The notes under the pieces: generated by a model
Told to the model about the DNA's origin: nothing
Databases searched by the model: none
The model's input: only the letters and a program-made list of their open reading frames with translations
Program-made: the position numbers and the translations under genes
Part shown: positions 1 through 7,040 of the stretch, in pieces
How positions within the stretch are numbered: position 1 is the first letter of the stretch
How the letters are laid out: every line of letters starts with the position of its first letter
NCBI GenBank assembly: GCA_964555735.1
Contig: CAZKTS010000094.1
Span: forward strand, 1 to 40,197
From: CAZKTS01 sp964555735
GTDB lineage: Bacteria; Actinomycetota; Acidimicrobiia; IMCC26256; PALSA-555
DNA length: 40,197 nt
Reading direction: 5' to 3'

Positions 1-41
1 GCGCCGGTGATGATCGCGACCTTGCCGTCGAGTCGGCCCAC
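1..41 (-). CDS. Short-chain dehydrogenase/reductase, N-terminus only (cut by window edge)
   Basis: Only the first 13 codons are present, reading VGRLDGKVAIITGA from a GTG at 41 on the minus strand. The segment GKVAIITGA is the first beta strand and the start of the TGxxxGxG dinucleotide-binding turn of classical SDR enzymes. The start lies 2 nt after the stop of the upstream luciferase-like gene, so the two are almost certainly cotranscribed. Substrate cannot be inferred from this fragment; the context suggests an alcohol or ketone oxidoreductase acting with the neighbouring monooxygenases. Confidence 0.75.
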   Translation of the reverse strand, partial: MGRLDGKVAIITG

Positions 42-43
42 GA

Positions 44-1180
44 TCAGGCTCCGTCCTTCGCGCGGAAGTGCGGGATGACGTGCTCACCCCACTGGCGGAT
101 GGTCTCGAGACAGGCTTCCTGGGGAACCGTGCCCATCTGGATGAGGCACATGATCTCGTCGGCTCCGGCTTCCTCCAGCCGCTCCGCGTAGGCGATGGCG
201 TCTTTCCAGTTGCCGTACGCGTGCTCGACGATCGTGAAGCTCGCGGTCTGGAGCGGCGAAGCCGGGATGTCCATCTCGTGGAGCTTGGCGACCATGCGGT
301 CCTTCGACTTGCTGATCGCGACCGACTGATCGGAGTCGTCGCCTGCGCTCGGGGGTGGGCCGGCGCCGTACCAGTGCGCGATCGCCTCGGCGAAGAAGCG
401 CTGCCCCCGAGCCCCGATCTGGAGCGCGGCATCGGCATCGTCGAGGACGATCGTCGGACAGAGCGCGGAGAAGTGGTTGTTCACCTCGGAGGACACGAAG
501 CGCTTGCCGGTGCGGTTGGCGATCGTGTCGTCGTACATGCGCCGCATCTCGGCCACGCCGTCGGGGCCCGTGAATCCGAGGACCAGCGCGCCGATGCCGT
601 ACTCGGCGGCGAGCTTGACCGTGTCGTTCTTGGTGCACGCGAGGTAGAGCGGCGGGTGCGGCATCTGCACCGGGCGCGGGAGGATCGGGTGCTCGTCGAC
701 CTGCAGCAGCTCACCGTGCCACTCGAAGCCCTCGCCGTCCTTGCCCCGCCACATCGAGCCGATCATGCGGAGGGCTTCCTCCACCTCCGCGTACGTGCGG
801 TCCACGTCCACCCCGAACGCCGACATCTCCTGGGCGGTCGCGCCCCGCCCGGCACCGAGGTCGACCCGTCCGCCGGAGAGCACGTCGAGCATGGCGGCGC
901 GCTCGGCGGCGCGGATGGGGTGGTTGTAGTTGAACGGCATGCAGACGACGCCGTGCCCGATCCGGATCCGTGACGTCCGGGCGGCGACCCACGTCAGGAA
1001 GATCTCCGGGGCGCTCATGTGCGCGTACCACTTCAGCGAGTGGTGCTCGACGGCCCAGACCCGATCGAAGCCCACCTCCTCGGCGAGGACGGCCTGCTCG
1101 ACGCAGTCGCGGATGACCTGCTGCTCGCTCGCCTGGCTCGCGTCAGCGAGCTGGGCCTCGAAAATCATGGAGAACTTCAC
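44..1180 (-). CDS. Luciferase-like (LLM class) flavin-dependent oxidoreductase
   Basis: 378 aa, a full-length bacterial luciferase-like TIM barrel using FMN or F420. The N-terminus (KFSMIFEAQ), the segment around residues 40-50 (VWAVEHHS) and the motif RAAERAAMLDVLSGGRVDLGAGRG at about 90-115 are typical of the alkanal monooxygenase-like family; GRG-type residues sit at the cofactor phosphate. Start chosen at GTG 1180, preceded by GAGGGG-like purines. It lies downstream of the P450 gene (39 nt gap) and just upstream of an SDR on the same strand, so a P450 / LLM / SDR operon is likely. Family members oxygenate ketones, aldehydes or aromatics, or act as F420-dependent dehydrogenases; the exact substrate is unknown. 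A Baeyer-Villiger-like step after P450 hydroxylation is inference only. Confidence 0.9.
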   Translation of the reverse strand: MKFSMIFEAQLADASQASEQQVIRDCVEQAVLAEEVGFDRVWAVEHHSLKWYAHMSAPEIFLTWVAARTSRIRIGHGVVCMPFNYNHPIRAAERAAMLDVLSGGRVDLGAGRGATAQEMSAFGVDVDRTYAEVEEALRMIGSMWRGKDGEGFEWHGELLQVDEHPILPRPVQMPHPPLYLACTKNDTVKLAAEYGIGALVLGFTGPDGVAEMRRMYDDTIANRTGKRFVSSEVNNHFSALCPTIVLDDADAALQIGARGQRFFAEAIAHWYGAGPPPSAGDDSDQSVAISKSKDRMVAKLHEMDIPASPLQTASFTIVEHAYGNWKDAIAYAERLEEAGADEIMCLIQMGTVPQEACLETIRQWGEHVIPHFRAKDGA

Positions 1181-1219
1181 GTCCCGCTGCCCCTCGCCTC
1201 GGTGTCGGTGTCCGCAGAC

Positions 1220-2458
1220 TCAGGACGAGCGCGGGCCCGGCGTGAACGTCGCCGGCATCTTGATGTAGCCCCGCACGATGCCGTGCGACGGGTACTGCTC
1301 CACGCCCGAGCGGTCGAGCTCGTAGTCGGGCATGCGCGCCAGGATCTGCTGGAGCATCACGATGTACTCGGTCCGGGCGAAGGTGGACCCGATGCATCGG
1401 TGCTTGCCGAGCCCGAACGACATGTGCCGGTTCGGCGAACGGTCGGGGATGAACTCCTCCGGCCGCTCGAACTCGTGCTCGTCGCGGTTCGCGGCGCCGA
1501 AGTGCACGAGGACGCGGTCGCCCCGCTGGAGCTGCTGCCCCTTGAACTCACAGTCCTGGGCGACCGTGCGCGCGAACGCCTGCACCGGCGTGAAGTAGCG
1601 CAGGAACTCCTCGGCCGCGAGCTCGACCTTCGAGGGATCGGCCACGAGCTCGTCGCGGAGGTCCCGGTTGCGGTCCAGGTACTCGACCGAGTTCGCGAGC
1701 AGCGCCGTCGTCGTGTCGACACCGCCGTTGATGATCGTCCCGCAGAGCGACACGACCTCGTCGTCGCTGAGCACCCGGCCACCGACGTCGGCCTGCATGA
1801 TCCGCGTGAGGTTGTCGTCGCGTGGTTCCTTGCGGCGGGCTGCGACCTCGTCGCGCACGGCGTCGAAGATCCAGAGCTGCCCCTCGACCGCCTTCATGAA
1901 CTCCGGGGTGCCGGGCCGCGTGTACACGACCTCGTGGCACGGCTCCGCGTAGCTCTCCCACTGCTCGAGCGGCAGGCCGAGGAACTCGAGCGTCGCCATC
2001 GCCGGCACCGGGTTGGCGAGATCGAGGACGAAGTCGATCTTCCCCGACTCGATCACCTTGTCGATGCAGTCGCGGGTGAAGCGCTCGAACTCGGGGCGGA
2101 GCGCCTCGACCTTCGGCGGCGCGAACAGCGGGTTGAGGATGCGCCGGATGGGGTTCCACTCCGGCGGGTCCTGCTCGATGAGCACGTTCGGCTGGGCCGC
2201 CTCCGGGATGTTCACGCCGGCGTAGTGGAAGCCGTCGGCCTCGGGCGGCTCGTGCCGCGACGAGAACACCGCCTCGTCGCGCATCGCACTCGCCGCGGCG
2301 TCGTAGCTCGTGAGGACCCAGTAGCCACCGTGGCTCTCGGTGAACGCGACCGGGCACTTCCCCCGAAGCTCGGCGACGATCTCGTCACCCTCGCGTGCGA
2401 ACTCCTCGGAGTTGTGGTCGAAGTCGACGGTCGGCCGCTCGCGTGTCTCCTGCGCCAT
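1220..2458 (-). CDS. Cytochrome P450
   Basis: 412 aa, the usual length for a soluble bacterial P450. The heme-thiolate loop FGLGKHRCIG places the axial ligand at Cys355. The I-helix reads GTIINGGVDTTTA with the acid-threonine pair needed for oxygen activation, and the K-helix ExxR is in EEFLRYFTP. No membrane segment is present. Start at ATG 2458 has a GGGGGG run 6-7 nt upstream. It needs an electron donor: a CxxHxxC [3Fe-4S] ferredoxin is encoded at 4993 in the same island, a natural partner; no ferredoxin reductase is seen. Likely hydroxylates a hydrophobic substrate such as a terpenoid, steroid or fatty acid derivative; the specific substrate cannot be read from sequence. Confidence 0.97.
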   Translation of the reverse strand: MAQETRERPTVDFDHNSEEFAREGDEIVAELRGKCPVAFTESHGGYWVLTSYDAAASAMRDEAVFSSRHEPPEADGFHYAGVNIPEAAQPNVLIEQDPPEWNPIRRILNPLFAPPKVEALRPEFERFTRDCIDKVIESGKIDFVLDLANPVPAMATLEFLGLPLEQWESYAEPCHEVVYTRPGTPEFMKAVEGQLWIFDAVRDEVAARRKEPRDDNLTRIMQADVGGRVLSDDEVVSLCGTIINGGVDTTTALLANSVEYLDRNRDLRDELVADPSKVELAAEEFLRYFTPVQAFARTVAQDCEFKGQQLQRGDRVLVHFGAANRDEHEFERPEEFIPDRSPNRHMSFGLGKHRCIGSTFARTEYIVMLQQILARMPDYELDRSGVEQYPSHGIVRGYIKMPATFTPGPRSS

Positions 2459-2503
2459 GGCGCGTCCCCCCTGTGCGCACCGAGCCGCGCTCGGTGACGA
2501 TCG

Positions 2504-2947
2504 TCAGGCCGACGGAGCCTCGCCGGTGAGCTGCTGGGTGAGCTTGAGCATGTCGGCCCACACCTGCTCGCCGAGGATGATGTCGCCGTCGGGCTCGAAG
2601 AAGAAGATGCCGATGGAGTCGACGTCGATCGTGTTGCCGTTGGCCGGGATGCCGGCGATCTCGCCGGTGTGCTTGCCGTCGACGTGCACCTCCACGATCA
2701 CCGCTTCGTCGTCGTGGTAGAAGCGCGTGGCCTTCGAGACGATGCCGGGCAGGCTCGCGAAGTGACCCTTGAGGAACTCGGCGCAGTTGTCGTGACCCTT
2801 GACGACGGTGTCGTAGGCGCGGACGTCATAGGTCGGCTCGGGCTGCATCGTGGCGAGCGTCGCGTCGACATCGAAGTTGTTCTCGGCCTCGATGTGCTGA
2901 GCGATGCGGGCCTCGCGGCGGGCGCGGAGATCGGCGCTGGGTGACAT
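2504..2947 (-). CDS. SnoaL-like / NTF2-fold protein
   Basis: 147 aa from ATG 2947, chosen over an upstream in-frame start because GGAAGGG sits 6 nt before this ATG. The protein starts with a charged helix (ADLRARREARIAQHIEAENNFDVDATLATM) then alternating strands, with YDV...VVKGHDNCAEFLKGHFASLPG and the C-terminal FFFEPDGDIILGEQVWADM pattern of the SnoaL-like ester cyclase group in the NTF2 superfamily. These cone-shaped proteins act as small-molecule isomerases, hydrolases or binding proteins. It heads a minus-strand group with the P450 and luciferase-like genes (45 nt gap to the P450) and is divergent from the SDR at 3160, sharing the palindromic region 3058-3089. Enzymatic role unassigned. 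Confidence 0.85.
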   Translation of the reverse strand: MSPSADLRARREARIAQHIEAENNFDVDATLATMQPEPTYDVRAYDTVVKGHDNCAEFLKGHFASLPGIVSKATRFYHDDEAVIVEVHVDGKHTGEIAGIPANGNTIDVDSIGIFFFEPDGDIILGEQVWADMLKLTQQLTGEAPSA

Positions 2948-3057
2948 GGCAACCCTTCCCTCGATGTCGTGTCGCCCGAACGGGCGATCGCTGGTTCCGA
3001 CGGCGGCAACGCCGACGGCCTCCCCCCGGGAGGGCCTGGTTGGCGGCGTCACCGTAC

Positions 3058-3089
3058 ATCAACGTCTTGACGTGGATCAAGGGGTTGAT
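3058..3089. promoter_or_regulatory. Four-half-site palindromic operator between divergent genes
   Basis: A 32-bp symmetric array reading ATCAA-N3-CTTGA-N6-TCAAG-N3-TTGAT. It can also be read as two tandem TCAA-N4-TTGA palindromes (3059-3070 and 3077-3088) 18 bp apart. The outer flanks CACCGTA and ACGGTG extend the symmetry with a 2-nt offset. It lies in the 212-nt region between the SnoaL-like gene (minus) and the SDR (plus), so could control both. A matching single site is at 4928-4941. Binding protein unknown; TetR-type dimers of dimers are a plausible fit. Confidence 0.6.
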
Positions 3090-3159
3090 ACGGTGCCCCG
3101 CGGGCCGATCCCGGCCCACGATTCGCTGAACACCACACGGTTCGATCAGGGGGACTCGG

Positions 3160-4026
3160 ATGGCAGGTCGACTCGCGGGGAAGGTGGCGCTCATCTCGGG
3201 CACCGGCAGCGGTCAGGGGCGCTGCGCGGCCCTGACGTTCGCCCGGGAGGGCGCCAAGGTCGTCGGCTGCGACGTGAACGCCGAGGGCGCGCAGGAGACG
3301 CTCGAGATGGTGACGGCCGCCGGCGGCGAGATGACCTCGCTCCATCCTGTCGACCTGACCCAGGAGGACGGCGCCAAGGCGTTCATCGACTTCGGCGTCG
3401 AGAGCTTCGGCGACTTCGACATCCTCTACAACAACGCCGCGACCGCGAGGGCCGGCCTCGTCGAGGAGCTCTCCCGCGACGACTGGGACTGGAACATGGA
3501 GCACGAGGTGACCCTCGTCTTCCTCCCGGTGAAGCACGCAGTGCCGGTGTTCCGGCGGCGCGGGGGCGGGGCGATCATCAACGTCGGCTCGATCGCCGGC
3601 ATGGTCGGCTCGGGCATGCCGGGCAACGCGCCCGGCAACCTCGTGCACTGCGTGGCCAAGGCCGCGATCATCCGACTCACCGAGACGCTCGCGATCGAGC
3701 TCTCGCCCCTGGACGTGCGCGTCAACTGTGTGTCGCCCGGGGTGATCGACACGCCCCAGCTACGGCCCTTCCTCGGTGACGACCCCAACTCGACCATGCG
3801 CCAGCTGTTCTGGAGCAACTTCCTGATCACCCGCATCGGTGAGGTCGAGGACATCGTCAACGCCGCGCTGTTCCTGTCGTCGGACGAGGCGTCGTACATC
3901 ACCGGGGTCAACCTTCCCGTGGACGGTGGCTTCAGCGCCTCCGGCGGGGTCGGACGCCCGACGAGCGCGCTGGCCGAGGCGGTCGAGGCGTCGATGATCC
4001 GCTTCGACCAGCCGAGCGACGGGTGA
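3160..4026 (+). CDS. SDR-family oxidoreductase with Tyr-to-His active-site change
   Basis: 288 aa, a Rossmann-fold SDR of FabG-like length. Residues 5-20 (LAGKVALISGTGSGQGR) carry the glycine-rich NAD(P) turn, YNNAA matches the NNAG motif, and INVGSIAG holds the catalytic serine. The expected YxxxK is instead HCVAK: His163 replaces the catalytic tyrosine while Lys167 remains (codon CAC, clearly read). The C-terminus has the PGVIDTPQ and FLSSDEASYITGVNLPVDGG segments of classical SDRs. Start ATG 3160 follows CAGGGGGACTCGG. It overlaps the thioesterase gene downstream by GTGA, so both are cotranslated. Function could be a dehydrogenase with altered chemistry or a binding protein; substrate unknown. 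Confidence 0.93.
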   Translation: MAGRLAGKVALISGTGSGQGRCAALTFAREGAKVVGCDVNAEGAQETLEMVTAAGGEMTSLHPVDLTQEDGAKAFIDFGVESFGDFDILYNNAATARAGLVEELSRDDWDWNMEHEVTLVFLPVKHAVPVFRRRGGGAIINVGSIAGMVGSGMPGNAPGNLVHCVAKAAIIRLTETLAIELSPLDVRVNCVSPGVIDTPQLRPFLGDDPNSTMRQLFWSNFLITRIGEVEDIVNAALFLSSDEASYITGVNLPVDGGFSASGGVGRPTSALAEAVEASMIRFDQPSDG

Positions 4027-4454
4027 CGCCCCCCGCCGAGGACGGGCCCCGCGAGATCTGGCCGCCCGACGAGCGTCAGAGCGCGTTCATGCGGAGCGTC
4101 GGCCTCCAGCTGGAGGAGATGAGCCCGACGCGCGTGCGGGGGTACGTCGACGTGTCGGCGGATCACCACCAGCCGTTCGGGATCGTCCACGGCGGTGTGT
4201 ACAGCGCGGTGGTGGAGGCGGCCGCGAGCATGGGCGCCGCGACCACCGCCGGCGAGCGCGGGCTCGCCACGACCGGCGTCAACAACAACACCCACTTCAT
4301 CCGCGCGATCGAGGCCGGCCACCTCGAGGTGGAGGCGCTGCCGATCCAGCAGGGCGGGACGCAGCAGCTCTGGGAGGTGCGCATCACCGACGAGGAGGGC
4401 CGCCTCGTCGCGATGGGTCAGGTGCGCTTCCAGAACATCCCGATGCCCGCGTGA
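4023..4454 (+). CDS. PaaI-family hotdog thioesterase
   Basis: 143 aa, the usual size of a single hotdog-domain acyl-CoA thioesterase. The motif HQPFGIVHGGVYSAVVEAAAS at about residues 50-70 is the hotdog helix with the HGG turn; strand segments THFIRAIEAGHLEVEALPIQQG and LWEVRITDEEGRLVAMGQVRF complete the fold. The GTG start overlaps the SDR stop in a 4-nt GTGA, so translation is coupled. In the PaaI group such enzymes hydrolyse aromatic or short acyl-CoA esters, suggesting release of CoA from a pathway dead-end or product of the neighbouring oxidations. Specificity cannot be determined. Confidence 0.92.
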   Translation: MTPPAEDGPREIWPPDERQSAFMRSVGLQLEEMSPTRVRGYVDVSADHHQPFGIVHGGVYSAVVEAAASMGAATTAGERGLATTGVNNNTHFIRAIEAGHLEVEALPIQQGGTQQLWEVRITDEEGRLVAMGQVRFQNIPMPA

Positions 4455-4470
4455 GCGCAGCGCTCGCGGG
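4446..4470. terminator. Bidirectional stem-loop between convergent genes
   Basis: CCCGC (4446-4450) and GAGCG (4453-4457) pair with CGCTC (4461-4465) and GCGGG (4466-4470) around a CAG loop, with a GT bulge. It overlaps the thioesterase stop and precedes the stop of the convergent gene at 4476. No U-tract is visible. Confidence 0.45.
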
Positions 4471-4475
4471 ATCGC

Positions 4476-4856
4476 TCAGATGACCTGCTCGATCCCGAAC
4501 GAGTCGAAGGACTGCTTGAGGTCGAAGTAGTCGCGCCACGCGGCGACCTTGCCGTCGCGGAACTCGAACACCGCAACCACGGGCAGGCCGTCGCCGGCCT
4601 TGTCGGACTTCACGGTGTCGATCCGCTCCACGAACACGACGTCGCCGTTCTCCGCGGTGTTCAGGATCTCGATGCCGACCTCGCCCAGGCCCTCGAGCTT
4701 GCGCCACTCGTCGGCGATCGCGGGGATGCCGGTGACCACCGGGAGCGGGATCATGTGGAAGACGGCGTCCTCGGTGAGGAACTCGCCCAGGCGGTCGTAG
4801 TCGCCCCGGTGGCACACTTCGTGCAGCTCGTTGATGAGCTCAATGCGGTCGGCCAT
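4476..4856 (-). CDS. Limonene-1,2-epoxide hydrolase-like NTF2-fold protein
   Basis: 126 aa, slightly shorter than limonene-1,2-epoxide hydrolase (about 149 aa). The segments FVERIDTV and VAAWRDYFDLKQ match the family's Arg-x-Asp and second Asp of the Asp-Arg-Asp catalytic triad. The segment FHMIPLPVVTG aligns with the substrate-pocket strand in which the characterised enzyme has Tyr and Asn to hold the water; here these positions are Phe and Met, so epoxide hydrolysis is uncertain. Start ATG 4856 follows AGGAGGGG. It diverges from the ferredoxin gene, sharing a 136-nt intergenic region with a TCAA-N4-TTGA site. It could open an epoxide made by the P450 or be a repurposed ketosteroid-isomerase-like protein. 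Confidence 0.85.
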   Translation of the reverse strand: MADRIELINELHEVCHRGDYDRLGEFLTEDAVFHMIPLPVVTGIPAIADEWRKLEGLGEVGIEILNTAENGDVVFVERIDTVKSDKAGDGLPVVAVFEFRDGKVAAWRDYFDLKQSFDSFGIEQVI

Positions 4857-4927
4857 CGTCGGTTCCCCTCCTGCTTCGGGGCGGCTTCGCCCCGTCGCCC
4901 GGAAGTCTCGGGGCTCAACAAGTGGTT

Positions 4928-4941
4928 GTCAATGCGTTGAT
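4928..4941. promoter_or_regulatory. GTCAA-N4-TTGAT palindrome between divergent genes
   Basis: TCAA-TGCG-TTGA with flanks G and T, in the divergent region between the epoxide-hydrolase-like gene and the ferredoxin. It matches the two sites at 3058-3089, which supports one regulator for both divergent promoters. Nearby TTGA-TC-TCAA and CAAC-N5-GTTG elements add symmetry. Confidence 0.5.
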
Positions 4942-4992
4942 CTCAACGAGGGCAGGGTCTACGTTGCCAGCGAAGCCAGCTCGGGGGAGCCC

Positions 4993-5184
4993 ATGAAGAT
5001 CAGCATCGACCCGGACGTCTGCACGGGTCACGGCCGCTGCTACGTGTTCGCACCCGAGGTCGTCGAGCCCGACGACGCCGGGCACGGGACCGTGGTCATG
5101 CCCGAGGTGCCGCCCGAGCACCAGGACGCGGCGCGTCGCGCCGCCGAGAACTGCCCCGAGGGCGCGGTCACCATCGTCGAGTGA
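4993..5184 (+). CDS. P450-type [3Fe-4S] ferredoxin
   Basis: 63 aa from ATG 4993, preceded by GGGGGAG. The cluster motif is CTGHGRC (Cys10, Cys16) plus Cys54 in NCPEGA: three cysteines with His13 at the variable position, the CxxHxxC(x)nC pattern of actinobacterial P450 redox partners. It transfers single electrons from a ferredoxin reductase to P450 in the cytoplasm; the P450 at 1220 is the obvious recipient, and the reductase is not in the window. Its stop overlaps the GTG start of the next gene in a GTGA, so it is translationally coupled with the FAH-family hydrolase. Confidence 0.95.
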   Translation: MKISIDPDVCTGHGRCYVFAPEVVEPDDAGHGTVVMPEVPPEHQDAARRAAENCPEGAVTIVE

Positions 5185-6062
5185 GCACCATCGGGTTCGC
5201 CACCGTCGATGCCCGGAGCGGTGGTCGCCTCGTCGCGTGGCGCGACGACCAGCTCCTGCCGCTCGACGTCGTCGACGCCGACGCCCCGCGCTCGATGGGA
5301 GCGCTGCTCGACGCATGGCACCGCGCACCGGCACTGCTCGACGCAGCAGCCGCGACCGACGCCGGCTGGCAGCCCGTGCGCGACGGGGTGCTGCTGGCCC
5401 CGGTGCCGAGCCCGCCGACTGTGTTCTGTGCCGGGGCGAACTACGCCGACCACATCACCGAGATGACCGGCACCCCGTACGAACGCCCCGACGACGCGAT
5501 GCCGTACCACTTCGTCGCCGCACCCGGCGCGCTGGCGGGCCACCGCGGCGTGGTCCCCCGCCCGGCAGCCTCCGTCGCGCTCGATTGGGAGGTCGAGCTC
5601 GCGGTCGTCATCGGCCGCGAGGGACGCGAGGTGACCGAGGCCGACGCGCTCTCCCACGTCGCGGGCTACACGATCGCCAACGACCTCTCGCTGCGCGACC
5701 TCGCCCAACGACCGGACACGCCCTTCGGCATCGATTGGCTGCGATCCAAGTGCTTCACCGGTTGTCTGCCCCTCGGCCCCGCGCTCGTCCCGCGCGACGC
5801 GGTTCCCGACCCGCAGGCGCTGCGCCTCGGGCTGACGGTCAACGGCGAGACGATGCAGGACTCCACGACCGCCGAGATGATCTTCAGCGTCGAGGAGCAG
5901 ATCGCCCACCTCTCGACCATCGTGACGCTCGTGCCGGGCGACGTCATCTGCACCGGGACCCCCGCCGGCGTCGGCGTGTCACGCGGTCGCTTCCTCGAGC
6001 CGGGCGACGTCGTCGTCGCGGAGATCGAGCACCTGGGTCGCCTCGAGACCCGGGTGGTCTGA
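5181..6062 (+). CDS. Fumarylacetoacetate hydrolase (FAH) family protein
   Basis: 293 aa with the FAH catalytic fold. The motif VFCAGANYADHITEM starts the domain near residue 75; WEVELAVVIGREG supplies the metal-binding glutamates and ANDLSLRD the aspartate; GDVICTGTPAGVGVSRGRFLEPGD is the conserved C-terminal segment. An N-terminal beta domain of about 70 residues resembles the typical FAH_N region. The family cleaves C-C bonds in acylpyruvates, or decarboxylates, isomerises or hydrates ring-fission products, using Mg2+. The GTGA overlap with the ferredoxin gene and the alcohol dehydrogenase that follows place it in the same operon, consistent with a late step after ring opening. Confidence 0.93.
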   Translation: MSTIGFATVDARSGGRLVAWRDDQLLPLDVVDADAPRSMGALLDAWHRAPALLDAAAATDAGWQPVRDGVLLAPVPSPPTVFCAGANYADHITEMTGTPYERPDDAMPYHFVAAPGALAGHRGVVPRPAASVALDWEVELAVVIGREGREVTEADALSHVAGYTIANDLSLRDLAQRPDTPFGIDWLRSKCFTGCLPLGPALVPRDAVPDPQALRLGLTVNGETMQDSTTAEMIFSVEEQIAHLSTIVTLVPGDVICTGTPAGVGVSRGRFLEPGDVVVAEIEHLGRLETRVV

Positions 6063-6095
6063 GATGCGGGGGATCTGAGATGCGGGGGATCTGAG
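6059..6095 (+). repeat. 16-bp tandem repeat with minicistrons
   Basis: The unit CTGAGATGCGGGGGAT occurs twice (6059-6074, 6075-6090), followed by a partial third copy (CTGAG, 6091-6095). The first copy contains the FAH stop TGA; each unit holds ATG-CGG-GGG-ATC-TGA, a four-residue minicistron (MRGI), and the second ends directly before the GTG start at 6095. The GGGGGA also acts as ribosome-binding site. Confidence 0.8.
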
Positions 6096-7024
6096 TGCGC
6101 GCCGTCCGCTACACCGACGCGGGCCTGGACGTCCTCGAGGTCGAGGACCCCACCGGACCCGACGTCGTCACCGTCCGCTCGTCCGGCGTGTGCAGCTCCG
6201 ACCTCGAGATGCGCTCGTGGGGGCCGCGGCCCGTGACCCTCGGGCACGAGTTCGCCGGCCACGACGCGAACGGGCGGGCGGTCGCGGTCCTGCCGAACCG
6301 TCCGTGCGGCACCTGCGACCAGTGCACGGCCGGGCGTGTCGAGCTGTGCCGCACCCTGAAGCCGACGATCCTCGGCTTCTTCGCCGACGGCGGGATGGCC
6401 GATGCCGTCGTCGCCGAGTCCGACCGTCTCGCCCCGCTCCCCGACACGCTCGACGTGCGCGACGCATGCCTCGTCGAGCCCATCGCGGTCGCGCTCCACG
6501 CCCTCAACTCGGTCAGCGCGCCGGTTGACGCACCGGTGCTCGTGGTCGGGGGTGGCGCGATCGGGCTGGCGTGCGCGGTCATCGGGCGCCGGCTCGGCTG
6601 GGACGTGAGCGTCGTCGCGCGCCACGAGTTCCAGCAGGCTGCGGCGGAGCGACTCGGCGTCGGCACCGGGTGCAGCGGCGAGTACGAGCTGGTGATCGAG
6701 GCCGCCGGGTCGCAGAGCGCGCTCGACCTCGCGATCGAGCACGTGCGCCCCGGCGGCACGGTGTCGATCCCCGCGATGTACGCCGACGGCGCGACCCTCG
6801 GCGTCGACTTCTCGATGAAGGAGGTCAGCCTCGTGCCTTCCTTCACCTACGGGCACCACGCGGGCCGCCGCGAGTTCGACGACGCAGTCGCGGTCGTCGC
6901 CGACGAGCCCGAGCTCGCGCCGACCCTCATCACGCACCGCTTCCCGCTCGACGACGCGCGCGAGGCGTTCCGCGTCGCGGGCGACCGGGCCGCCGCCGCG
7001 ATCAAGGTCGTGCTGGAACCCTGA
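6095..7024 (+). CDS. Zinc-dependent alcohol dehydrogenase (MDR family)
   Basis: 309 aa, about 30-40 residues shorter than typical members, yet with all key features. GVCSSDLEM holds the catalytic-zinc cysteine, GHEFAGH the histidine, and CLVEPIAVALHAL the glutamate region. The structural zinc lobe is CGTCDQCTAGRVELC with four cysteines. The Rossmann segment VLVVGGGAIGLACAVIGRRLG has GxGxxG, binding NAD(P). It oxidises an alcohol or polyol or reduces the corresponding carbonyl. It lies 32 nt after the FAH gene across the tandem repeat and probably closes the operon. The missing length comes from compact loops in both domains rather than from a visible frameshift. Confidence 0.93.
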   Translation: MRAVRYTDAGLDVLEVEDPTGPDVVTVRSSGVCSSDLEMRSWGPRPVTLGHEFAGHDANGRAVAVLPNRPCGTCDQCTAGRVELCRTLKPTILGFFADGGMADAVVAESDRLAPLPDTLDVRDACLVEPIAVALHALNSVSAPVDAPVLVVGGGAIGLACAVIGRRLGWDVSVVARHEFQQAAAERLGVGTGCSGEYELVIEAAGSQSALDLAIEHVRPGGTVSIPAMYADGATLGVDFSMKEVSLVPSFTYGHHAGRREFDDAVAVVADEPELAPTLITHRFPLDDAREAFRVAGDRAAAAIKVVLEP

Positions 7025-7040
7025 TCACCTGCGCCCGATC

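Noticed and set aside
1019..2497. Long open frame antisense to the P450 gene
   Set aside because: Its reading is Arg/Ala/Leu/Val-rich with no motif, opposite a gene with all P450 motifs; GC-rich DNA gives such shadows.
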